Shown: positions 33,893 to 42,426, counted from the first letter of the stretch. The stretch is 42,674 nt of DNA from Candidatus Poribacteria bacterium (GCA_028819845.1 JAPPKS010000017.1:199516-242189), one strand, 5' to 3'. The notes: a model not told the origin generated them from the sequence alone. Numbers and translations: made by a program.

Positions 33893-34143
33893 TTGAAAAT
33901 TCATTTTATAATGCGCCGCATCGCCTTGTAGGCGGGAATCAAGCGACTGAATAGTACGCCGCCACACTCCGTAGGCGGGGCATTTTGCCCCGCTTTCTCC
34001 ACCTTGCCCCGCCCAATGCTGGCGTAAGGTATTCGATGGAATCAAATCCACTGAATAGAGAGCACCATAGAAATCCCAACCATTTTAGCAACTCAAACGC
34101 CTAAAATTGCTCAGTCACCTATTGTTGAATCAAGCTTTTAAAA
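33893..34143 (+). repeat. Composite interspersed repeat, copy b
   Basis: It begins near TTGAAAATTCATTTTAT and ends near GTTGAATCAAGCTTTTAA, matching both ends of copy d (40542-40729). It contains a degenerate REP at 33931 (GTAGGCGGG then AATCAAGCGACTGAATAG) and a full REP hairpin at 33971-33993 (loop TTT). Its right part shares GCAACTCAAACGCC with copies a and c. The remaining bases up to the next SDR gene (34261) show nothing further except its ribosome binding site. Confidence 0.8.
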
Positions 34144-34260
34144 TACATAAAAGACATGGGCATAACGCGCTGGATTAACCGCTCGTTTGCCCAAATCTCA
34201 TGTAACGGCTGACAATGGTAGTTTAATCAAACTTAGTACCAATCAGGAGGCAATACGAAT

Positions 34261-35043
34261 ATGGCAGAACAGCGACTTGAAGGAAAGGTATGCGTAGTTA
34301 CGGGCGGCGGACAAGGCATTGGACGCGGCATTGCTTTGCGAATGGCCGCCGAAGGCGCGAAAGTGTGCATTGCAGACATCAACGAGGACAACGCAAAAAA
34401 CACTGCGTCCGAAATTGGCGGTAACGCAATCGGGTGCCGATGTGACGTTGCGGATCGCACTAGTGTAAAAAACATGGTCCAAAGTACCGTTGACGCGTTC
34501 GGCCGTTTGGATGTCATCTTTAACAACGCTGCGGTCGCGGAAATCAAACCGTTTATGGATGTGACCGAGAGTGATTGGGAGCGGTTGATGCGAGTTAACG
34601 CGCTAGGGGTGATGATCTGCATGCAGGAGGCAGCGCGGCAAATGATTGGCCAAGGCGAAGGCGGAAAGATAATCAACACCGCCTCTATCGCTGGCAAGGA
34701 GGGGTATGAGATTCAACCGCACTATTGTGCGAGTAAATTCTCCGTAGTAGCGCTTACACAAGCGGGTGCGCGCGCCTTCGCCGAAAACGGAATCTGCGTC
34801 AACGCTTTTTGTCCAGGTGTAGTGCAAACCACACTCTGGGACCAGCTCGACAAAGAGTTCTTGGACCACGGCCTGTTTGAGCAGCCCGGAGACGCCATGG
34901 CGGAGTTTGGCAGACGCATCCTGTTGGGACGTCCGTCAACCCCAAATGACATTGCTGGACTCGCGGCATTCTTGGCATCAGACGATTCCAACTACATCAC
35001 CGGTCAGTCAATAATGGTGGATGGCGGGATGGTGCTGCTGTAG
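34261..35043 (+). CDS. Short-chain dehydrogenase/reductase (SDR), second
   Basis: The 260-residue classical SDR has TGGGQGIG (14-21), Asp39 for NAD preference, NNAA at 88-91, and Ser142, Tyr155 and Lys159 (TASIAGK, YCASK). The C-terminal half resembles sorbitol/galactitol and acetoin-type dehydrogenases (ENGICVNAFCPGVVQTTLWDQL). AGGAGG precedes the ATG. It is related to, but clearly distinct from, the SDR at 33097, so a pair acting on different positions or stereoisomers is plausible. Confidence 0.92.
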   Translation: MAEQRLEGKVCVVTGGGQGIGRGIALRMAAEGAKVCIADINEDNAKNTASEIGGNAIGCRCDVADRTSVKNMVQSTVDAFGRLDVIFNNAAVAEIKPFMDVTESDWERLMRVNALGVMICMQEAARQMIGQGEGGKIINTASIAGKEGYEIQPHYCASKFSVVALTQAGARAFAENGICVNAFCPGVVQTTLWDQLDKEFLDHGLFEQPGDAMAEFGRRILLGRPSTPNDIAGLAAFLASDDSNYITGQSIMVDGGMVLL

Positions 35044-35178
35044 CTTTGCTAGGCTGGATTTACGCTATGTCAACGATTCCGCAAGCAGGACGTGGTCTCC
35101 TTTTGCGCATAACAATCTTAAAATAATATAAATCTGCGGATTCCTCAACCGGTTGCGCGCAAATTGGTAAGGTTGATA

Positions 35179-36195
35179 ATGAAAACACACATTGTGTCCC
35201 TTATAAACCTGCTTCTGTCCATTTCGATGTGCGGTTGCGCATCGGTCCAGAACACCGCTGTAACAGACAATCTCCCGGTATCCAACGCGCAGGTACCTGT
35301 CGCCGCTCCCAAAAACGCGGACGAACCAGACACAAAGGACACAACCTCCCAAGACGTGTTTGCCCTAAATGACGAACGAAAGCAACCAAAAGAGATCACA
35401 TCCGAAAAGGACGGTGCGAAGATGCGCCTAATACCCGCCGGTGAGTTTGAGATGGGCAATTCCTTCGGCGGCGGCGGGGATGATGAACGCCCGGTCCACA
35501 CCGTTTACGTCGGCAGTTTTTATTTAGACGTACACGAGGTGACAAACGCACAATACAAACAGTTCATGCACGAAACTGGACACGCCGCACCGGCATTCTG
35601 GGAAGACCCCGATCTCAACCCGCCGAATCACCCAGTGGTCGGCGTGAGTTGGTACGATGCCGTAGCATATTGCCAATGGGCGGGAAAGCGGCTTCCCACC
35701 GAAGCAGAATGGGAAAAGGCGGCGCGCGGCGGTCTCATCGGAAAACACTACCCGTGGATCGACGGTAGCCCCGAAGCATTCAAATGCAACTTTGCAGACA
35801 AACAGGCGCCAGACTGGGCAAATTGGGCGGACAGAAGTCTTGACGACGGTAATCAATTTACCGCACCTGTCGGCGCGTATCCGTCGAACGGTTACGGGTT
35901 GCATGACATGGCGGGCAACGTGTGGGAGTGGTGCATGGATGCATACGACCCCCGCGCATACGCGAGCAGTCCAAAGGATAACCCTGTCGCCGGCGGCTTG
36001 ATCGCCTTTGACAACAACGACTATACGAATGTTACCACGCATCGTGTACATCGGGGCGGAAGTTGGTTGCATCCGCCCAGTAATCTTCGCGTCTCCAATC
36101 GCAACAGCCTCCATCCGGCGAATGCCAGTATCTACTTGGGGTTTCGCTGCGCTGTGCGCACGCATAAAGTAGTAGGAACACTCCGTGTGCCGTAA
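35179..36195 (+). CDS. SUMF1/FGE-fold lipoprotein, probably not a functional FGE
   Basis: The 338-residue product starts MKTHIVSLINLLLSISMCGC, a lipoprotein-type signal with candidate lipidated Cys18 or Cys20. A Thr/Asp/Pro-rich linker follows. The formylglycine-generating-enzyme-like domain then has MGNSFGGGGDDERPVH, VGVSWYDAVAYCQWAGKRLPTEAEWE in pieces, GNVWEW, and a terminal YLGFRCA. The catalytic Cys pair of true FGE is absent (SNRNSLHPAN stands at that region), so a binding or structural role is more likely. The last eight codons (VVGTLRVP) are formed by a GTAG-type REP hairpin. ATG 35179 is chosen over the upstream TTG because AAGG lies 7 nt before it. Confidence 0.85.
   Translation: MKTHIVSLINLLLSISMCGCASVQNTAVTDNLPVSNAQVPVAAPKNADEPDTKDTTSQDVFALNDERKQPKEITSEKDGAKMRLIPAGEFEMGNSFGGGGDDERPVHTVYVGSFYLDVHEVTNAQYKQFMHETGHAAPAFWEDPDLNPPNHPVVGVSWYDAVAYCQWAGKRLPTEAEWEKAARGGLIGKHYPWIDGSPEAFKCNFADKQAPDWANWADRSLDDGNQFTAPVGAYPSNGYGLHDMAGNVWEWCMDAYDPRAYASSPKDNPVAGGLIAFDNNDYTNVTTHRVHRGGSWLHPPSNLRVSNRNSLHPANASIYLGFRCAVRTHKVVGTLRVP
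36172..36191 (+). repeat. GTAG-headed REP hairpin overlapping a gene end
   Basis: GTAG is followed by GAACAC-TCC-GTGTGCC, an imperfect hairpin. It lies inside the final codons of the SUMF1-type gene and supplies its C-terminal GTLRVP, one base from the TAA. Its stem differs from the other REP families of the window. Confidence 0.6.
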
Positions 36196-36334
36196 TCCTT
36201 TACGGTTCTTTAAAGTATTCACCCGCCGCATGCCGTTATCTTCTCGAAATTGTACTACCGACACGCTGTGCGCCGCCACGCACAACCTTAATACCACCAT
36301 CCGACTTCCGCACATAATCTGCACCTTCCTACCG

Positions 36335-36560
36335 TAGGCGGGGATCAAGCGACTGAATAGGGAGTGCGATAGAGATCTTACTTGCCCCGCACGTGCCACC
36401 TCACCATGTAGGCGGGAATCAAGCGGCCAAACAGGATAAATTGACCGAATAGCAAAGGCGATAGTAAATCCCGCGCCATAGAAGTTCCACCGGTTATAGC
36501 AACTCAAACACCCAAGAATGGCTTTGTCACATATTATTCAAACAGACTCTTAAAGTGCTC
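36335..36560 (+). repeat. Composite interspersed repeat, copy c
   Basis: Two degenerate REP heads (GTAGGCGGGGATCAAGCG at about 36335 and GTAGGCGGGAATCAAGCG at about 36412) flank sequence shared with copy a. The block from about 36453 (AAGGCGATAGTAAATCCCGC onward) to about 36560 matches 268-376 at most positions, ending in TTATTCAAAC and CTCTTAA. It is non-coding. Together with the promoter at 36595 it makes up the gap of almost 700 bases before the first LamG gene. Confidence 0.8.
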
Positions 36561-36594
36561 GTATTCATCAGCGTAAACTGTGCAATAATTTTTA

Positions 36595-36623
36595 TTGCCA
36601 TTTTTATCCGATTCTGTTATAAT
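36595..36623 (+). promoter_or_regulatory. Predicted promoter of the LamG gene cluster
   Basis: TTGCCA (36595-36600), a 17-bp spacer and TATAAT (36618-36623) form a strong sigma70-type site. The leader to the first LamG start codon is about 260 nt and has no obvious structure. Confidence 0.6.
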
Positions 36624-36892
36624 GTGCCTAGGTGAGAGTGATTTTCGGTACAACGGACACCTGTCTTACAATTACAACGCTAGGGCGAGTCAATGCGAGG
36701 CCGAAACTCCCGTTGCGTTTTGAAGGGGTTTTTCATACTGATAGACGCTCACAGTAGGCTTGAATAAAACCGTAGTTGACTTACGCACCTTAACGAATCT
36801 TTACAACTCGTAATGATTGGCGAACGTTAATTTCAACGTCAAATCGCGCGTGTAATTTTTGGCAGAAACCGTATAATCAGGAGGTAAGGACA

Positions 36893-37657
36893 ATGTTTAA
36901 CAAAAACATCGCTATGATTTTCATTGTGATGAGTGTCGCTGTGGTCGTTTGCCATACAGCGGCAGCTCAAATCGTCGAAGATGGGCTTGTTAGTTACTGG
37001 CATCTGGACAATCTTGATGTAGAAGATGCGGTTGGCCCGAATAACGGTAAAGTTATCGGCAAGCCAAAACTGGTCGAAGGTAAACACGGTATGGCACTGG
37101 AGTTCAGCGGGCAAATAGACAGTGTCTCTTTCGACAATGAAGGTTTCCCAACAGGTAATTCCGCCATGACCTGGTCGGCTTGGTTTATGCGAGAGACCGG
37201 CGACAACAACTCCGTTCAATATATTGTGGCTTTTGGCATTGCGGGTTGCTGCGGTCAATTCTTTGGGATTGGGACTCGGAACAACGAGCAGCTTTTCATG
37301 ACCCAATGGGGCGCCCACTTTGACGTTTTTGGCCCTGTTATTTCATTCGACAAATGGCACTATATTGCTGCAATCTATGATGGCGATCAGAATGATATAC
37401 TCTATCTAAACGGGGAATTGGTGAAAGAAATGGCGCTAGCTGAAGAGCCAAACACCGTAAATGATAGGAAGGGCGCCATCGGGAGCAATTCGGAGGGAGG
37501 CGAAAATTTTGAGGGTTTCATTGATGAAGTCGGGCTTTATGACCGTGCGTTAAACGCGGATGAAGTCATGCAGAATTATGAGGCCAAACTAATATTTGCC
37601 GTAAACCCGGCGGATAAAATAACGACTACATGGGGGAACATCAAGGATACAAAATAG
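36893..37657 (+). CDS. Secreted LamG-domain protein 1
   Basis: The 254-residue protein has a signal peptide (cut after about residue 25, CHTAAA). A single LamG/concanavalin-fold domain follows: GLVSYWHLD, ALEFSGQ, MTWSAWF, WHYIAAIYDG, ILYLNGELV, GFIDEVGLYDRALNADEV. The protein ends in ADKITTTWGNIKDTK, a tail shared with the four following paralogues. LamG domains bind glycans or proteins; no catalytic site is seen. It is closest to LamG protein 2 (shared CCG-FFGIGTR and FMTQWG). AGGAGG precedes the ATG. It is probably exported and retained at the surface or released, perhaps for adhesion. Confidence 0.88.
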   Translation: MFNKNIAMIFIVMSVAVVVCHTAAAQIVEDGLVSYWHLDNLDVEDAVGPNNGKVIGKPKLVEGKHGMALEFSGQIDSVSFDNEGFPTGNSAMTWSAWFMRETGDNNSVQYIVAFGIAGCCGQFFGIGTRNNEQLFMTQWGAHFDVFGPVISFDKWHYIAAIYDGDQNDILYLNGELVKEMALAEEPNTVNDRKGAIGSNSEGGENFEGFIDEVGLYDRALNADEVMQNYEAKLIFAVNPADKITTTWGNIKDTK

Positions 37658-37733
37658 CCGCAACCAATAATTCGGACGACTCACTACCGTCCGAAACCAA
37701 TGCAAAACTCACTAAACAGGAGGCTTTTTTTCA

Positions 37734-38534
37734 ATGTTAAACAAAAGCATCATGCTTTTCTTTGTCATCGCTGGATTTGTTGCATTCGCATGTATTGCAG
37801 AAGCACAAGTCGTCCAAGATGGTCTCGTTAGCTACTGGGGCTTCGAAGGCGGGGATGTCTCAGACCAAGTTGGAGATAACGACGGCACCATTAACGGGGA
37901 TCCGGAAGTCGTCGCCGGTAAAATCGGTGACGCCCTAAAGTTCGATAAGGATGGTGATAATGTTACATTTCCGACAAACGGCGTGCCAACAGGCAATTCG
38001 CCTATGACATGGTCGGCTTGGTTTAAACGAGAGGTATCTGACGCAGGTGGGGTTCAGTATATCGCCACCTACGGTTTTCCACACTGCTGCGGTAGATTCT
38101 TCGGCATCGGTACTCGCGGCGGTGATCAGGTCTTCATGACCCAATGGGGCGGTGGGTTTGATGTTTTTGGGCCTGTCGTGTCTCTCGGTGACTGGCACCA
38201 CGTTGTTGCTGTTTACAACGGCAGTCAGAACGATACCATCTACCTGAACGGAGAAATGGTCGCTAGCATGGATCTTCCTGAAATGCCGGACGTCGTAGAT
38301 ACCAATGCTGGAGCCATTGGAAGCAATCCCGGCATCAATCCCGGTCCCCATGAAACCAATGATGGTCAACCCGGCCCCCCAGGCGAATTCTTTGAGGGCT
38401 TAATTGACGATGTCGGACTTTACAACCGCGCACTTAGCGCCGACGAAGTTATACAAAATTTCGCGGCGACCGTCGCTGTTGAGCCCGTTGGAAAACTCGC
38501 AAGTACATGGGCACACATAAAGTCTACAAAGTAG
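37734..38534 (+). CDS. Secreted LamG-domain protein 2
   Basis: The 266-residue protein has a signal peptide ending near CIAEAQ. A LamG domain follows, very similar to protein 1 (GLVSYWGFEG, HCCGRFFGIGTR, VFMTQWGGGFDVFGP, WHHVVAVYNG, TIYLNGEMV). A Gly/Pro-rich insertion sits near residues 200-220. It ends in GKLASTWAHIKSTK. The ribosome binding site is AGGAGG. It lies 76 bp after protein 1 and is followed by an efficient terminator, so the first two genes probably form one transcription unit. Confidence 0.88.
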   Translation: MLNKSIMLFFVIAGFVAFACIAEAQVVQDGLVSYWGFEGGDVSDQVGDNDGTINGDPEVVAGKIGDALKFDKDGDNVTFPTNGVPTGNSPMTWSAWFKREVSDAGGVQYIATYGFPHCCGRFFGIGTRGGDQVFMTQWGGGFDVFGPVVSLGDWHHVVAVYNGSQNDTIYLNGEMVASMDLPEMPDVVDTNAGAIGSNPGINPGPHETNDGQPGPPGEFFEGLIDDVGLYNRALSADEVIQNFAATVAVEPVGKLASTWAHIKSTK

Positions 38535-38547
38535 ACGGTTTAATTAA

Positions 38548-38575
38548 CCCCGATCTTCGGATCGGGGTTTTTTTT
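38548..38575 (+). terminator. Intrinsic terminator with UUCG tetraloop
   Basis: Stem CCCCGATC (38548-38555) pairs with GATCGGGG (38560-38567) around TTCG, the very stable C(UUCG)G loop, followed by eight T. It closes the first LamG pair; the rest of the gap to 38735 shows no other structure. Confidence 0.92.
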
Positions 38576-38734
38576 ATCTATCGGTTAAAATAGAACGCTC
38601 AACGCGGATTCACCAAGTGCCTCGTCTGTTCTTGAACTCGTCGCCGGCAAAAATTGAAGCGTTAGTCAACTGTTGAGCGTGAGACACCTTCATAAAACAA
38701 TACCCCAAATGAAGATAAAGGAGGCACAACGGAT

Positions 38735-39571
38735 ATGTTTAACAAAGTTTTGGCGGCTGTTTCTGCGCTAGCCATCTTTTCAACCGGGCTAATGGTTGGC
38801 GCTGCGAACGCTGGTGTCGTTATGGAAGGGTTAATCGGTTACTGGTCCTTCGATGACGTTCAAGGCGGCATCGCATCGGATTTGGTTGGGAACAACGATG
38901 TGGCGCTCATGCACGGGGATTCGCCGGAACTGTTCGGCGACGGACCTAGCGATCCGCAAATTACATCGGGTAAAATCGGCATGGGCGTAGAGTTTGACGG
39001 AGATGGTGATTATGCAGAATCCATGGGCAACATTCCCATTACAGGGTCTGCACCGCGGACATTGAGCGCCTGGATTAAGTTCAACGGCTTTGTCTCGCAG
39101 AAACAGGTGCCGGTCGGATGGGGCTGGGAAGGCGAAACCGAACAAATATGTCAGGGCGAATTGTACGCCATCACCGCTTGGGACGGTCCCCGGATTGCCC
39201 TGTGGGGAGTCTGTAATGACCATGTATCCACAGAGAGATTTGAACAGGACGTATGGGCGCACGTTACCGCAACCTACGAGAACGACATCGAGCTTAAAAT
39301 CTATGTCAACGCGGAAGAGGTCTACAACAAGACGGATGTAACGCCGCTTCAGACGGGCGATTCAAAGATGACCTTGGGAAAGCAAATTTTCACTTTCGGC
39401 GATAGAGCGTGGACAAACGGCGTTGTCGATGAAGTCGCCATATATGATAGGGCGCTCAACCCGGATGAGGTCATGCAGAACTACACGGCAGACGAATTTG
39501 GGGCAGTAGCAGTGGATACTGCTGGTACGATCGCCGCGGTCTGGGGTGTGATAAAACGCGCATCACGGTAA
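38735..39571 (+). CDS. Secreted LamG-domain protein 3
   Basis: The 278-residue protein has a signal peptide (cut near GAANA). A LamG domain follows (LIGYWSFDD, GVEFDGDGDYAES, TLSAWIKF, WAHVTATYEN, LKIYVNAEEV, GVVDEVAIYDRAL). It is closest to protein 4: both share a VPVxWGWEGE...ICQGELYxITAWDG segment and two conserved cysteines (ICQG, CNDH) that may form a disulfide. It ends in GTIAAVWGVIKRASR. AAAGGAGG precedes the ATG. It follows the terminator, so it must have its own promoter, which I could not place. Confidence 0.88.
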   Translation: MFNKVLAAVSALAIFSTGLMVGAANAGVVMEGLIGYWSFDDVQGGIASDLVGNNDVALMHGDSPELFGDGPSDPQITSGKIGMGVEFDGDGDYAESMGNIPITGSAPRTLSAWIKFNGFVSQKQVPVGWGWEGETEQICQGELYAITAWDGPRIALWGVCNDHVSTERFEQDVWAHVTATYENDIELKIYVNAEEVYNKTDVTPLQTGDSKMTLGKQIFTFGDRAWTNGVVDEVAIYDRALNPDEVMQNYTADEFGAVAVDTAGTIAAVWGVIKRASR

Positions 39572-39692
39572 TCATCATAAAGGCCCACGCAATGTGCAGT
39601 TTGCCGTACCGCATCATTTCGCTGATCAAAGTGGACGATTTATAGCTTTGTGCCAAACAGCATTTCATTAAGAATCCATGAGGAGGACGAGT

Positions 39693-40523
39693 ATGCCTCG
39701 CTCTGCATTGAAAATAACCTCGGTACTGGCGGTTATCATCATTGTTCTGATGGCGACCGCTGAAGGCGTGGAAGCAAAAATTGTCGCGGATGGGCTCGTT
39801 CACTACTGGTCGTTTGATAATGCTGATAATGACACGGTGCCGGACCTCGCAGGAAACAATGATGTCGAACTCGTCCGCGGCAAATCGCCGCCGCTGCTTG
39901 GAGGCGGGCAAAGCCAACCCAAGATTATAGAAGGGAGAATTGGGAGTGCAGTGGAATTTGACGGCGACGGCGATTACGCACAGTCAAAACAGGAAATCGA
40001 AATCACCGGCACAGACCCCCGTACATTGAGCGCATGGGTGCGATTCAACAAATTTGCTCTTAAACAGGTGCCGGTTGCTTGGGGATGGGAAGGAGAATCT
40101 GCGCAAATTTGTCAAGGGGAGCTGTACGGTATCACCGCGTGGGATGGCGCGGGAATTGCATTGTGGGGAATTTGCAATGACCACGTCGCGCCGAAACGTT
40201 TTGAGCCCGACACATGGACCCACGTGACAGCAACATACGACAACAAGACGGAATTGAAAATCTATGTAGACGGCGAACTCGTCTACGATAACGAGACTAT
40301 AAATCCGCTCCAAACCGGAGAGGACACCAGAGCCACCTTTGGAAAAAAGATTTTCACATTCGCAGATAGAGCCTGGATGGATGGCGCCGTGGATGAAGTG
40401 GCTATATATGATCGGCCGCTCAACGCGGGGGAAGTCAAGCAAAATTTCCTGTCCGGAGGATTTAGTGTCAATCCCGCAGGGAGACTCGCCGTCTCGTGGG
40501 GCGCAATTAAGGATTTTAAGTAA
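39693..40523 (+). CDS. Secreted LamG-domain protein 4
   Basis: The 276-residue protein has a signal peptide ending near EGVEA. A LamG domain follows, very like protein 3 (VEFDGDGDYAQS, TLSAWVRFNKF, VTATYDNKTELKIYVDGE, AVDEVAIYDRPL), including the ICQG and CNDH cysteines. It ends in GRLAVSWGAIKDFK. The start is ATG 39693, because AGGAGG lies 6 nt before it; the ATG at 39678 precedes that site and is rejected. It appears to be a tandem duplicate of protein 3. Confidence 0.88.
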   Translation: MPRSALKITSVLAVIIIVLMATAEGVEAKIVADGLVHYWSFDNADNDTVPDLAGNNDVELVRGKSPPLLGGGQSQPKIIEGRIGSAVEFDGDGDYAQSKQEIEITGTDPRTLSAWVRFNKFALKQVPVAWGWEGESAQICQGELYGITAWDGAGIALWGICNDHVAPKRFEPDTWTHVTATYDNKTELKIYVDGELVYDNETINPLQTGEDTRATFGKKIFTFADRAWMDGAVDEVAIYDRPLNAGEVKQNFLSGGFSVNPAGRLAVSWGAIKDFK

Positions 40524-40541
40524 TGCAGGTTAAACACCGGT

Positions 40542-40729
40542 TTGAAAATGCCTTTTATGCCGTACGCACCCACGCACCGTAGGCGGGGCATCTTGCCCCG
40601 CGTACACCACCACGCACCGTAGGCGGCGATCAAACGACAGAAAAACTCGTGCGCTCGTAGTTCCAACCGTTACAGCAACTCAAACTCAAATGAATCGGTT
40701 TGCCGCCTAATATTCAAACAAGCTCTAAG
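40542..40729 (+). repeat. Composite interspersed repeat, copy d
   Basis: It runs from TTTGAAAATGCCTTTTAT to ATTCAAACAAGCTCTAA and fills the gap before the fifth LamG gene. It contains one full REP hairpin (40579-40601) and one degenerate REP at 40619. Its right part shares CCGTTACAGCAACTCAAAC with copies a, b and c, and it ends about 8 bases before the gene's start codon, so it carries the ribosome binding site region. Confidence 0.8.
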
Positions 40730-40737
40730 GAATTAGC

Positions 40738-41517
40738 ATGAACGCTCACACTGCGAACCGGGTTGCGCTCGCTGCGGCAATCGCCGTCTCTCTGTTCTTG
40801 TCCACCAGCGTGATGGCGAATTTCCAAGACGCGTTAGTTGTATACTATCCATTCGAAGGGAACGGCAACTTAATCACCGACAAGAGCGGAGAAGAGAACC
40901 ACGGAGACCTGCGCACTGCAAAACGCGAGGCGGAAGGAAAGTTCGGCAAAGCCATCCGCTTTGACACAGTCACTGATGGCGCGGAAACAACTGATTCGGC
41001 GAGCTACCTGATTACCAAGCAGGATGGAGGTTTTACATGTTCCTTTTGGGTGTATCCGGAGAAACTGGACTTCGCCGGCGAGAACCGCGCCGTGTTTCGC
41101 CGTAAGCAGTTCAATCTCGATTTACTTAAAGGCAACGGTAGATTGGAAGTCCACGTCGCTGGCAGTTGGCTGCAGAGCGGCGAAGGGCCGGCGCTAAAAC
41201 AGGGTGAGTGGCATTTCGTCGCGGGCACGTGGTCGCCGAAGAACGGTTCTAAGCTTTACCGGGACGGACTGCTGGTTAAAGCCAATCCAGGGGCGGTCGG
41301 CAAAATTGGGGAGCAGGGCGACGCCCTGTATCTCGGAGGCATTCCCAAGTTCCAACTGAACGGGTTTGTGGGGCGTCTGGACGAAGTGCGCATCTACAAA
41401 CGCGTCTTGGACGGGGATGAAGTCTTCGCGTTGTCTGAGTCCGAACCCCGCGCGCAGGCTGTCGCTTCCGTAGGTTCACTGGTGACCCTTTGGGCGGCAA
41501 TCAAGAGTCGCTTGTAA
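40738..41517 (+). CDS. Secreted LamG-domain protein 5
   Basis: The 259-residue protein has a signal peptide (cut near SVMA). A more divergent LamG domain follows (ALVVYYPFEGNG, KAIRFDT, FTCSFWVYPE, EWHFVAGTWS, KLYRDGLLVK, GFVGRLDEVRIYKRVL). It ends in GSLVTLWAAIKSRL, the same kind of tail as the four upstream paralogues. AAGGA precedes the ATG and lies within the end of the composite repeat. No Cys motif is shared with proteins 3 and 4. It converges on the isomerase-like gene. Confidence 0.87.
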   Translation: MNAHTANRVALAAAIAVSLFLSTSVMANFQDALVVYYPFEGNGNLITDKSGEENHGDLRTAKREAEGKFGKAIRFDTVTDGAETTDSASYLITKQDGGFTCSFWVYPEKLDFAGENRAVFRRKQFNLDLLKGNGRLEVHVAGSWLQSGEGPALKQGEWHFVAGTWSPKNGSKLYRDGLLVKANPGAVGKIGEQGDALYLGGIPKFQLNGFVGRLDEVRIYKRVLDGDEVFALSESEPRAQAVASVGSLVTLWAAIKSRL

Positions 41518-41603
41518 TTTTCAGGCGGCGTTGCACCTCTCCTGTCAACCCGTCTCTTTCAATTTACGTATATCTCTTCCTCACACGTTTGGGATTGAAC
41601 TCC

Positions 41604-42410
41604 TCAGCGGAGCCCTAGCCCCGCCAGTGTACTACTCATCATCTCGTATGCAATCCTGTCCTTATCGTCTCGCATGTGCGGGAATGTCTCGACCGAGATG
41701 TAACCGTTGTATCCCACCGTTCTAAGTGCGCTCGCCAACGCTTCAAAGTCCATCTCATCGCCTTCCTCGCCGGGAACTAAAAAGTGCGTAAATGGATATT
41801 TCCCTGTTATACCCTTGAGATGGCAGTGGTTGAGATGCGGCCCAAGGTACGCCGCGGCTTGTGGGACATCTACGTTGAGCAGATAACAGTTAGTCGCGTC
41901 GAACGTGACTTTCAGATTCGGCGAGCCAACGTGCTGGATCATCAGCGTACATTTCTCAACCGTGTCCAAGATATTTGCCTCGTGGTTGTGAATTGACAGG
42001 CAGATGCCGATTGATTCTGCGTGCCGGGTTAGCTCTTTGAAAAAATCAATTAGAATCTTCCACCCCTCCCTGTCTCCACCGGCAAAAAAGCCGCTCAGAC
42101 AGTTCACGGTTGGCGTTTCCAAATCCGCCGCAAGCTCCATTATGGCGCCGTAAAAGTCTCGCGCTGTCCCTTCATTTGCCATGTTGACCATTGACTCTCG
42201 ATACGGATTCAGAACAGGAATTGTCATACCGTGTTCCGTAAGGAGTGACCGCAGATCGCGTCTGTCGCTGTCCCTCAATTCCGATGGCTTCAACTGTCCT
42301 TCGGGACCGGCTAACGGTTCAACACCGTCATATCCGACCTTCGAAAGCCGCGGTACAATTTCCTCGAACGGCGTATCAGCGTAGGCTTGAGTCATAAATG
42401 AAATTTTCAT
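41604..42410 (-). CDS. Sugar phosphate isomerase/epimerase-like TIM-barrel protein
   Basis: The 268-residue protein is of the AP-endonuclease-2/xylose-isomerase-like barrel type. It has VGYDGVEPL, IHNHEAN, VTFDATN, LNHCHLKG and GYISVETF, which supply the His, Asp and Glu metal ligands of this family. Members include inosose dehydratase/isomerase and tagatose or hydroxypyruvate epimerases, so a role beside the IolD cluster is possible but not proven. The start is ATG 42410 (MKISFMTQAY) with AGGAG 6 nt upstream. The open frame continues upstream only because REP repeats lack stops; those residues are not part of the protein. Confidence 0.9.
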   Translation of the reverse strand: MKISFMTQAYADTPFEEIVPRLSKVGYDGVEPLAGPEGQLKPSELRDSDRRDLRSLLTEHGMTIPVLNPYRESMVNMANEGTARDFYGAIMELAADLETPTVNCLSGFFAGGDREGWKILIDFFKELTRHAESIGICLSIHNHEANILDTVEKCTLMIQHVGSPNLKVTFDATNCYLLNVDVPQAAAYLGPHLNHCHLKGITGKYPFTHFLVPGEEGDEMDFEALASALRTVGYNGYISVETFPHMRDDKDRIAYEMMSSTLAGLGLR

Positions 42411-42426
42411 AAAGCACTCCTCCCCG

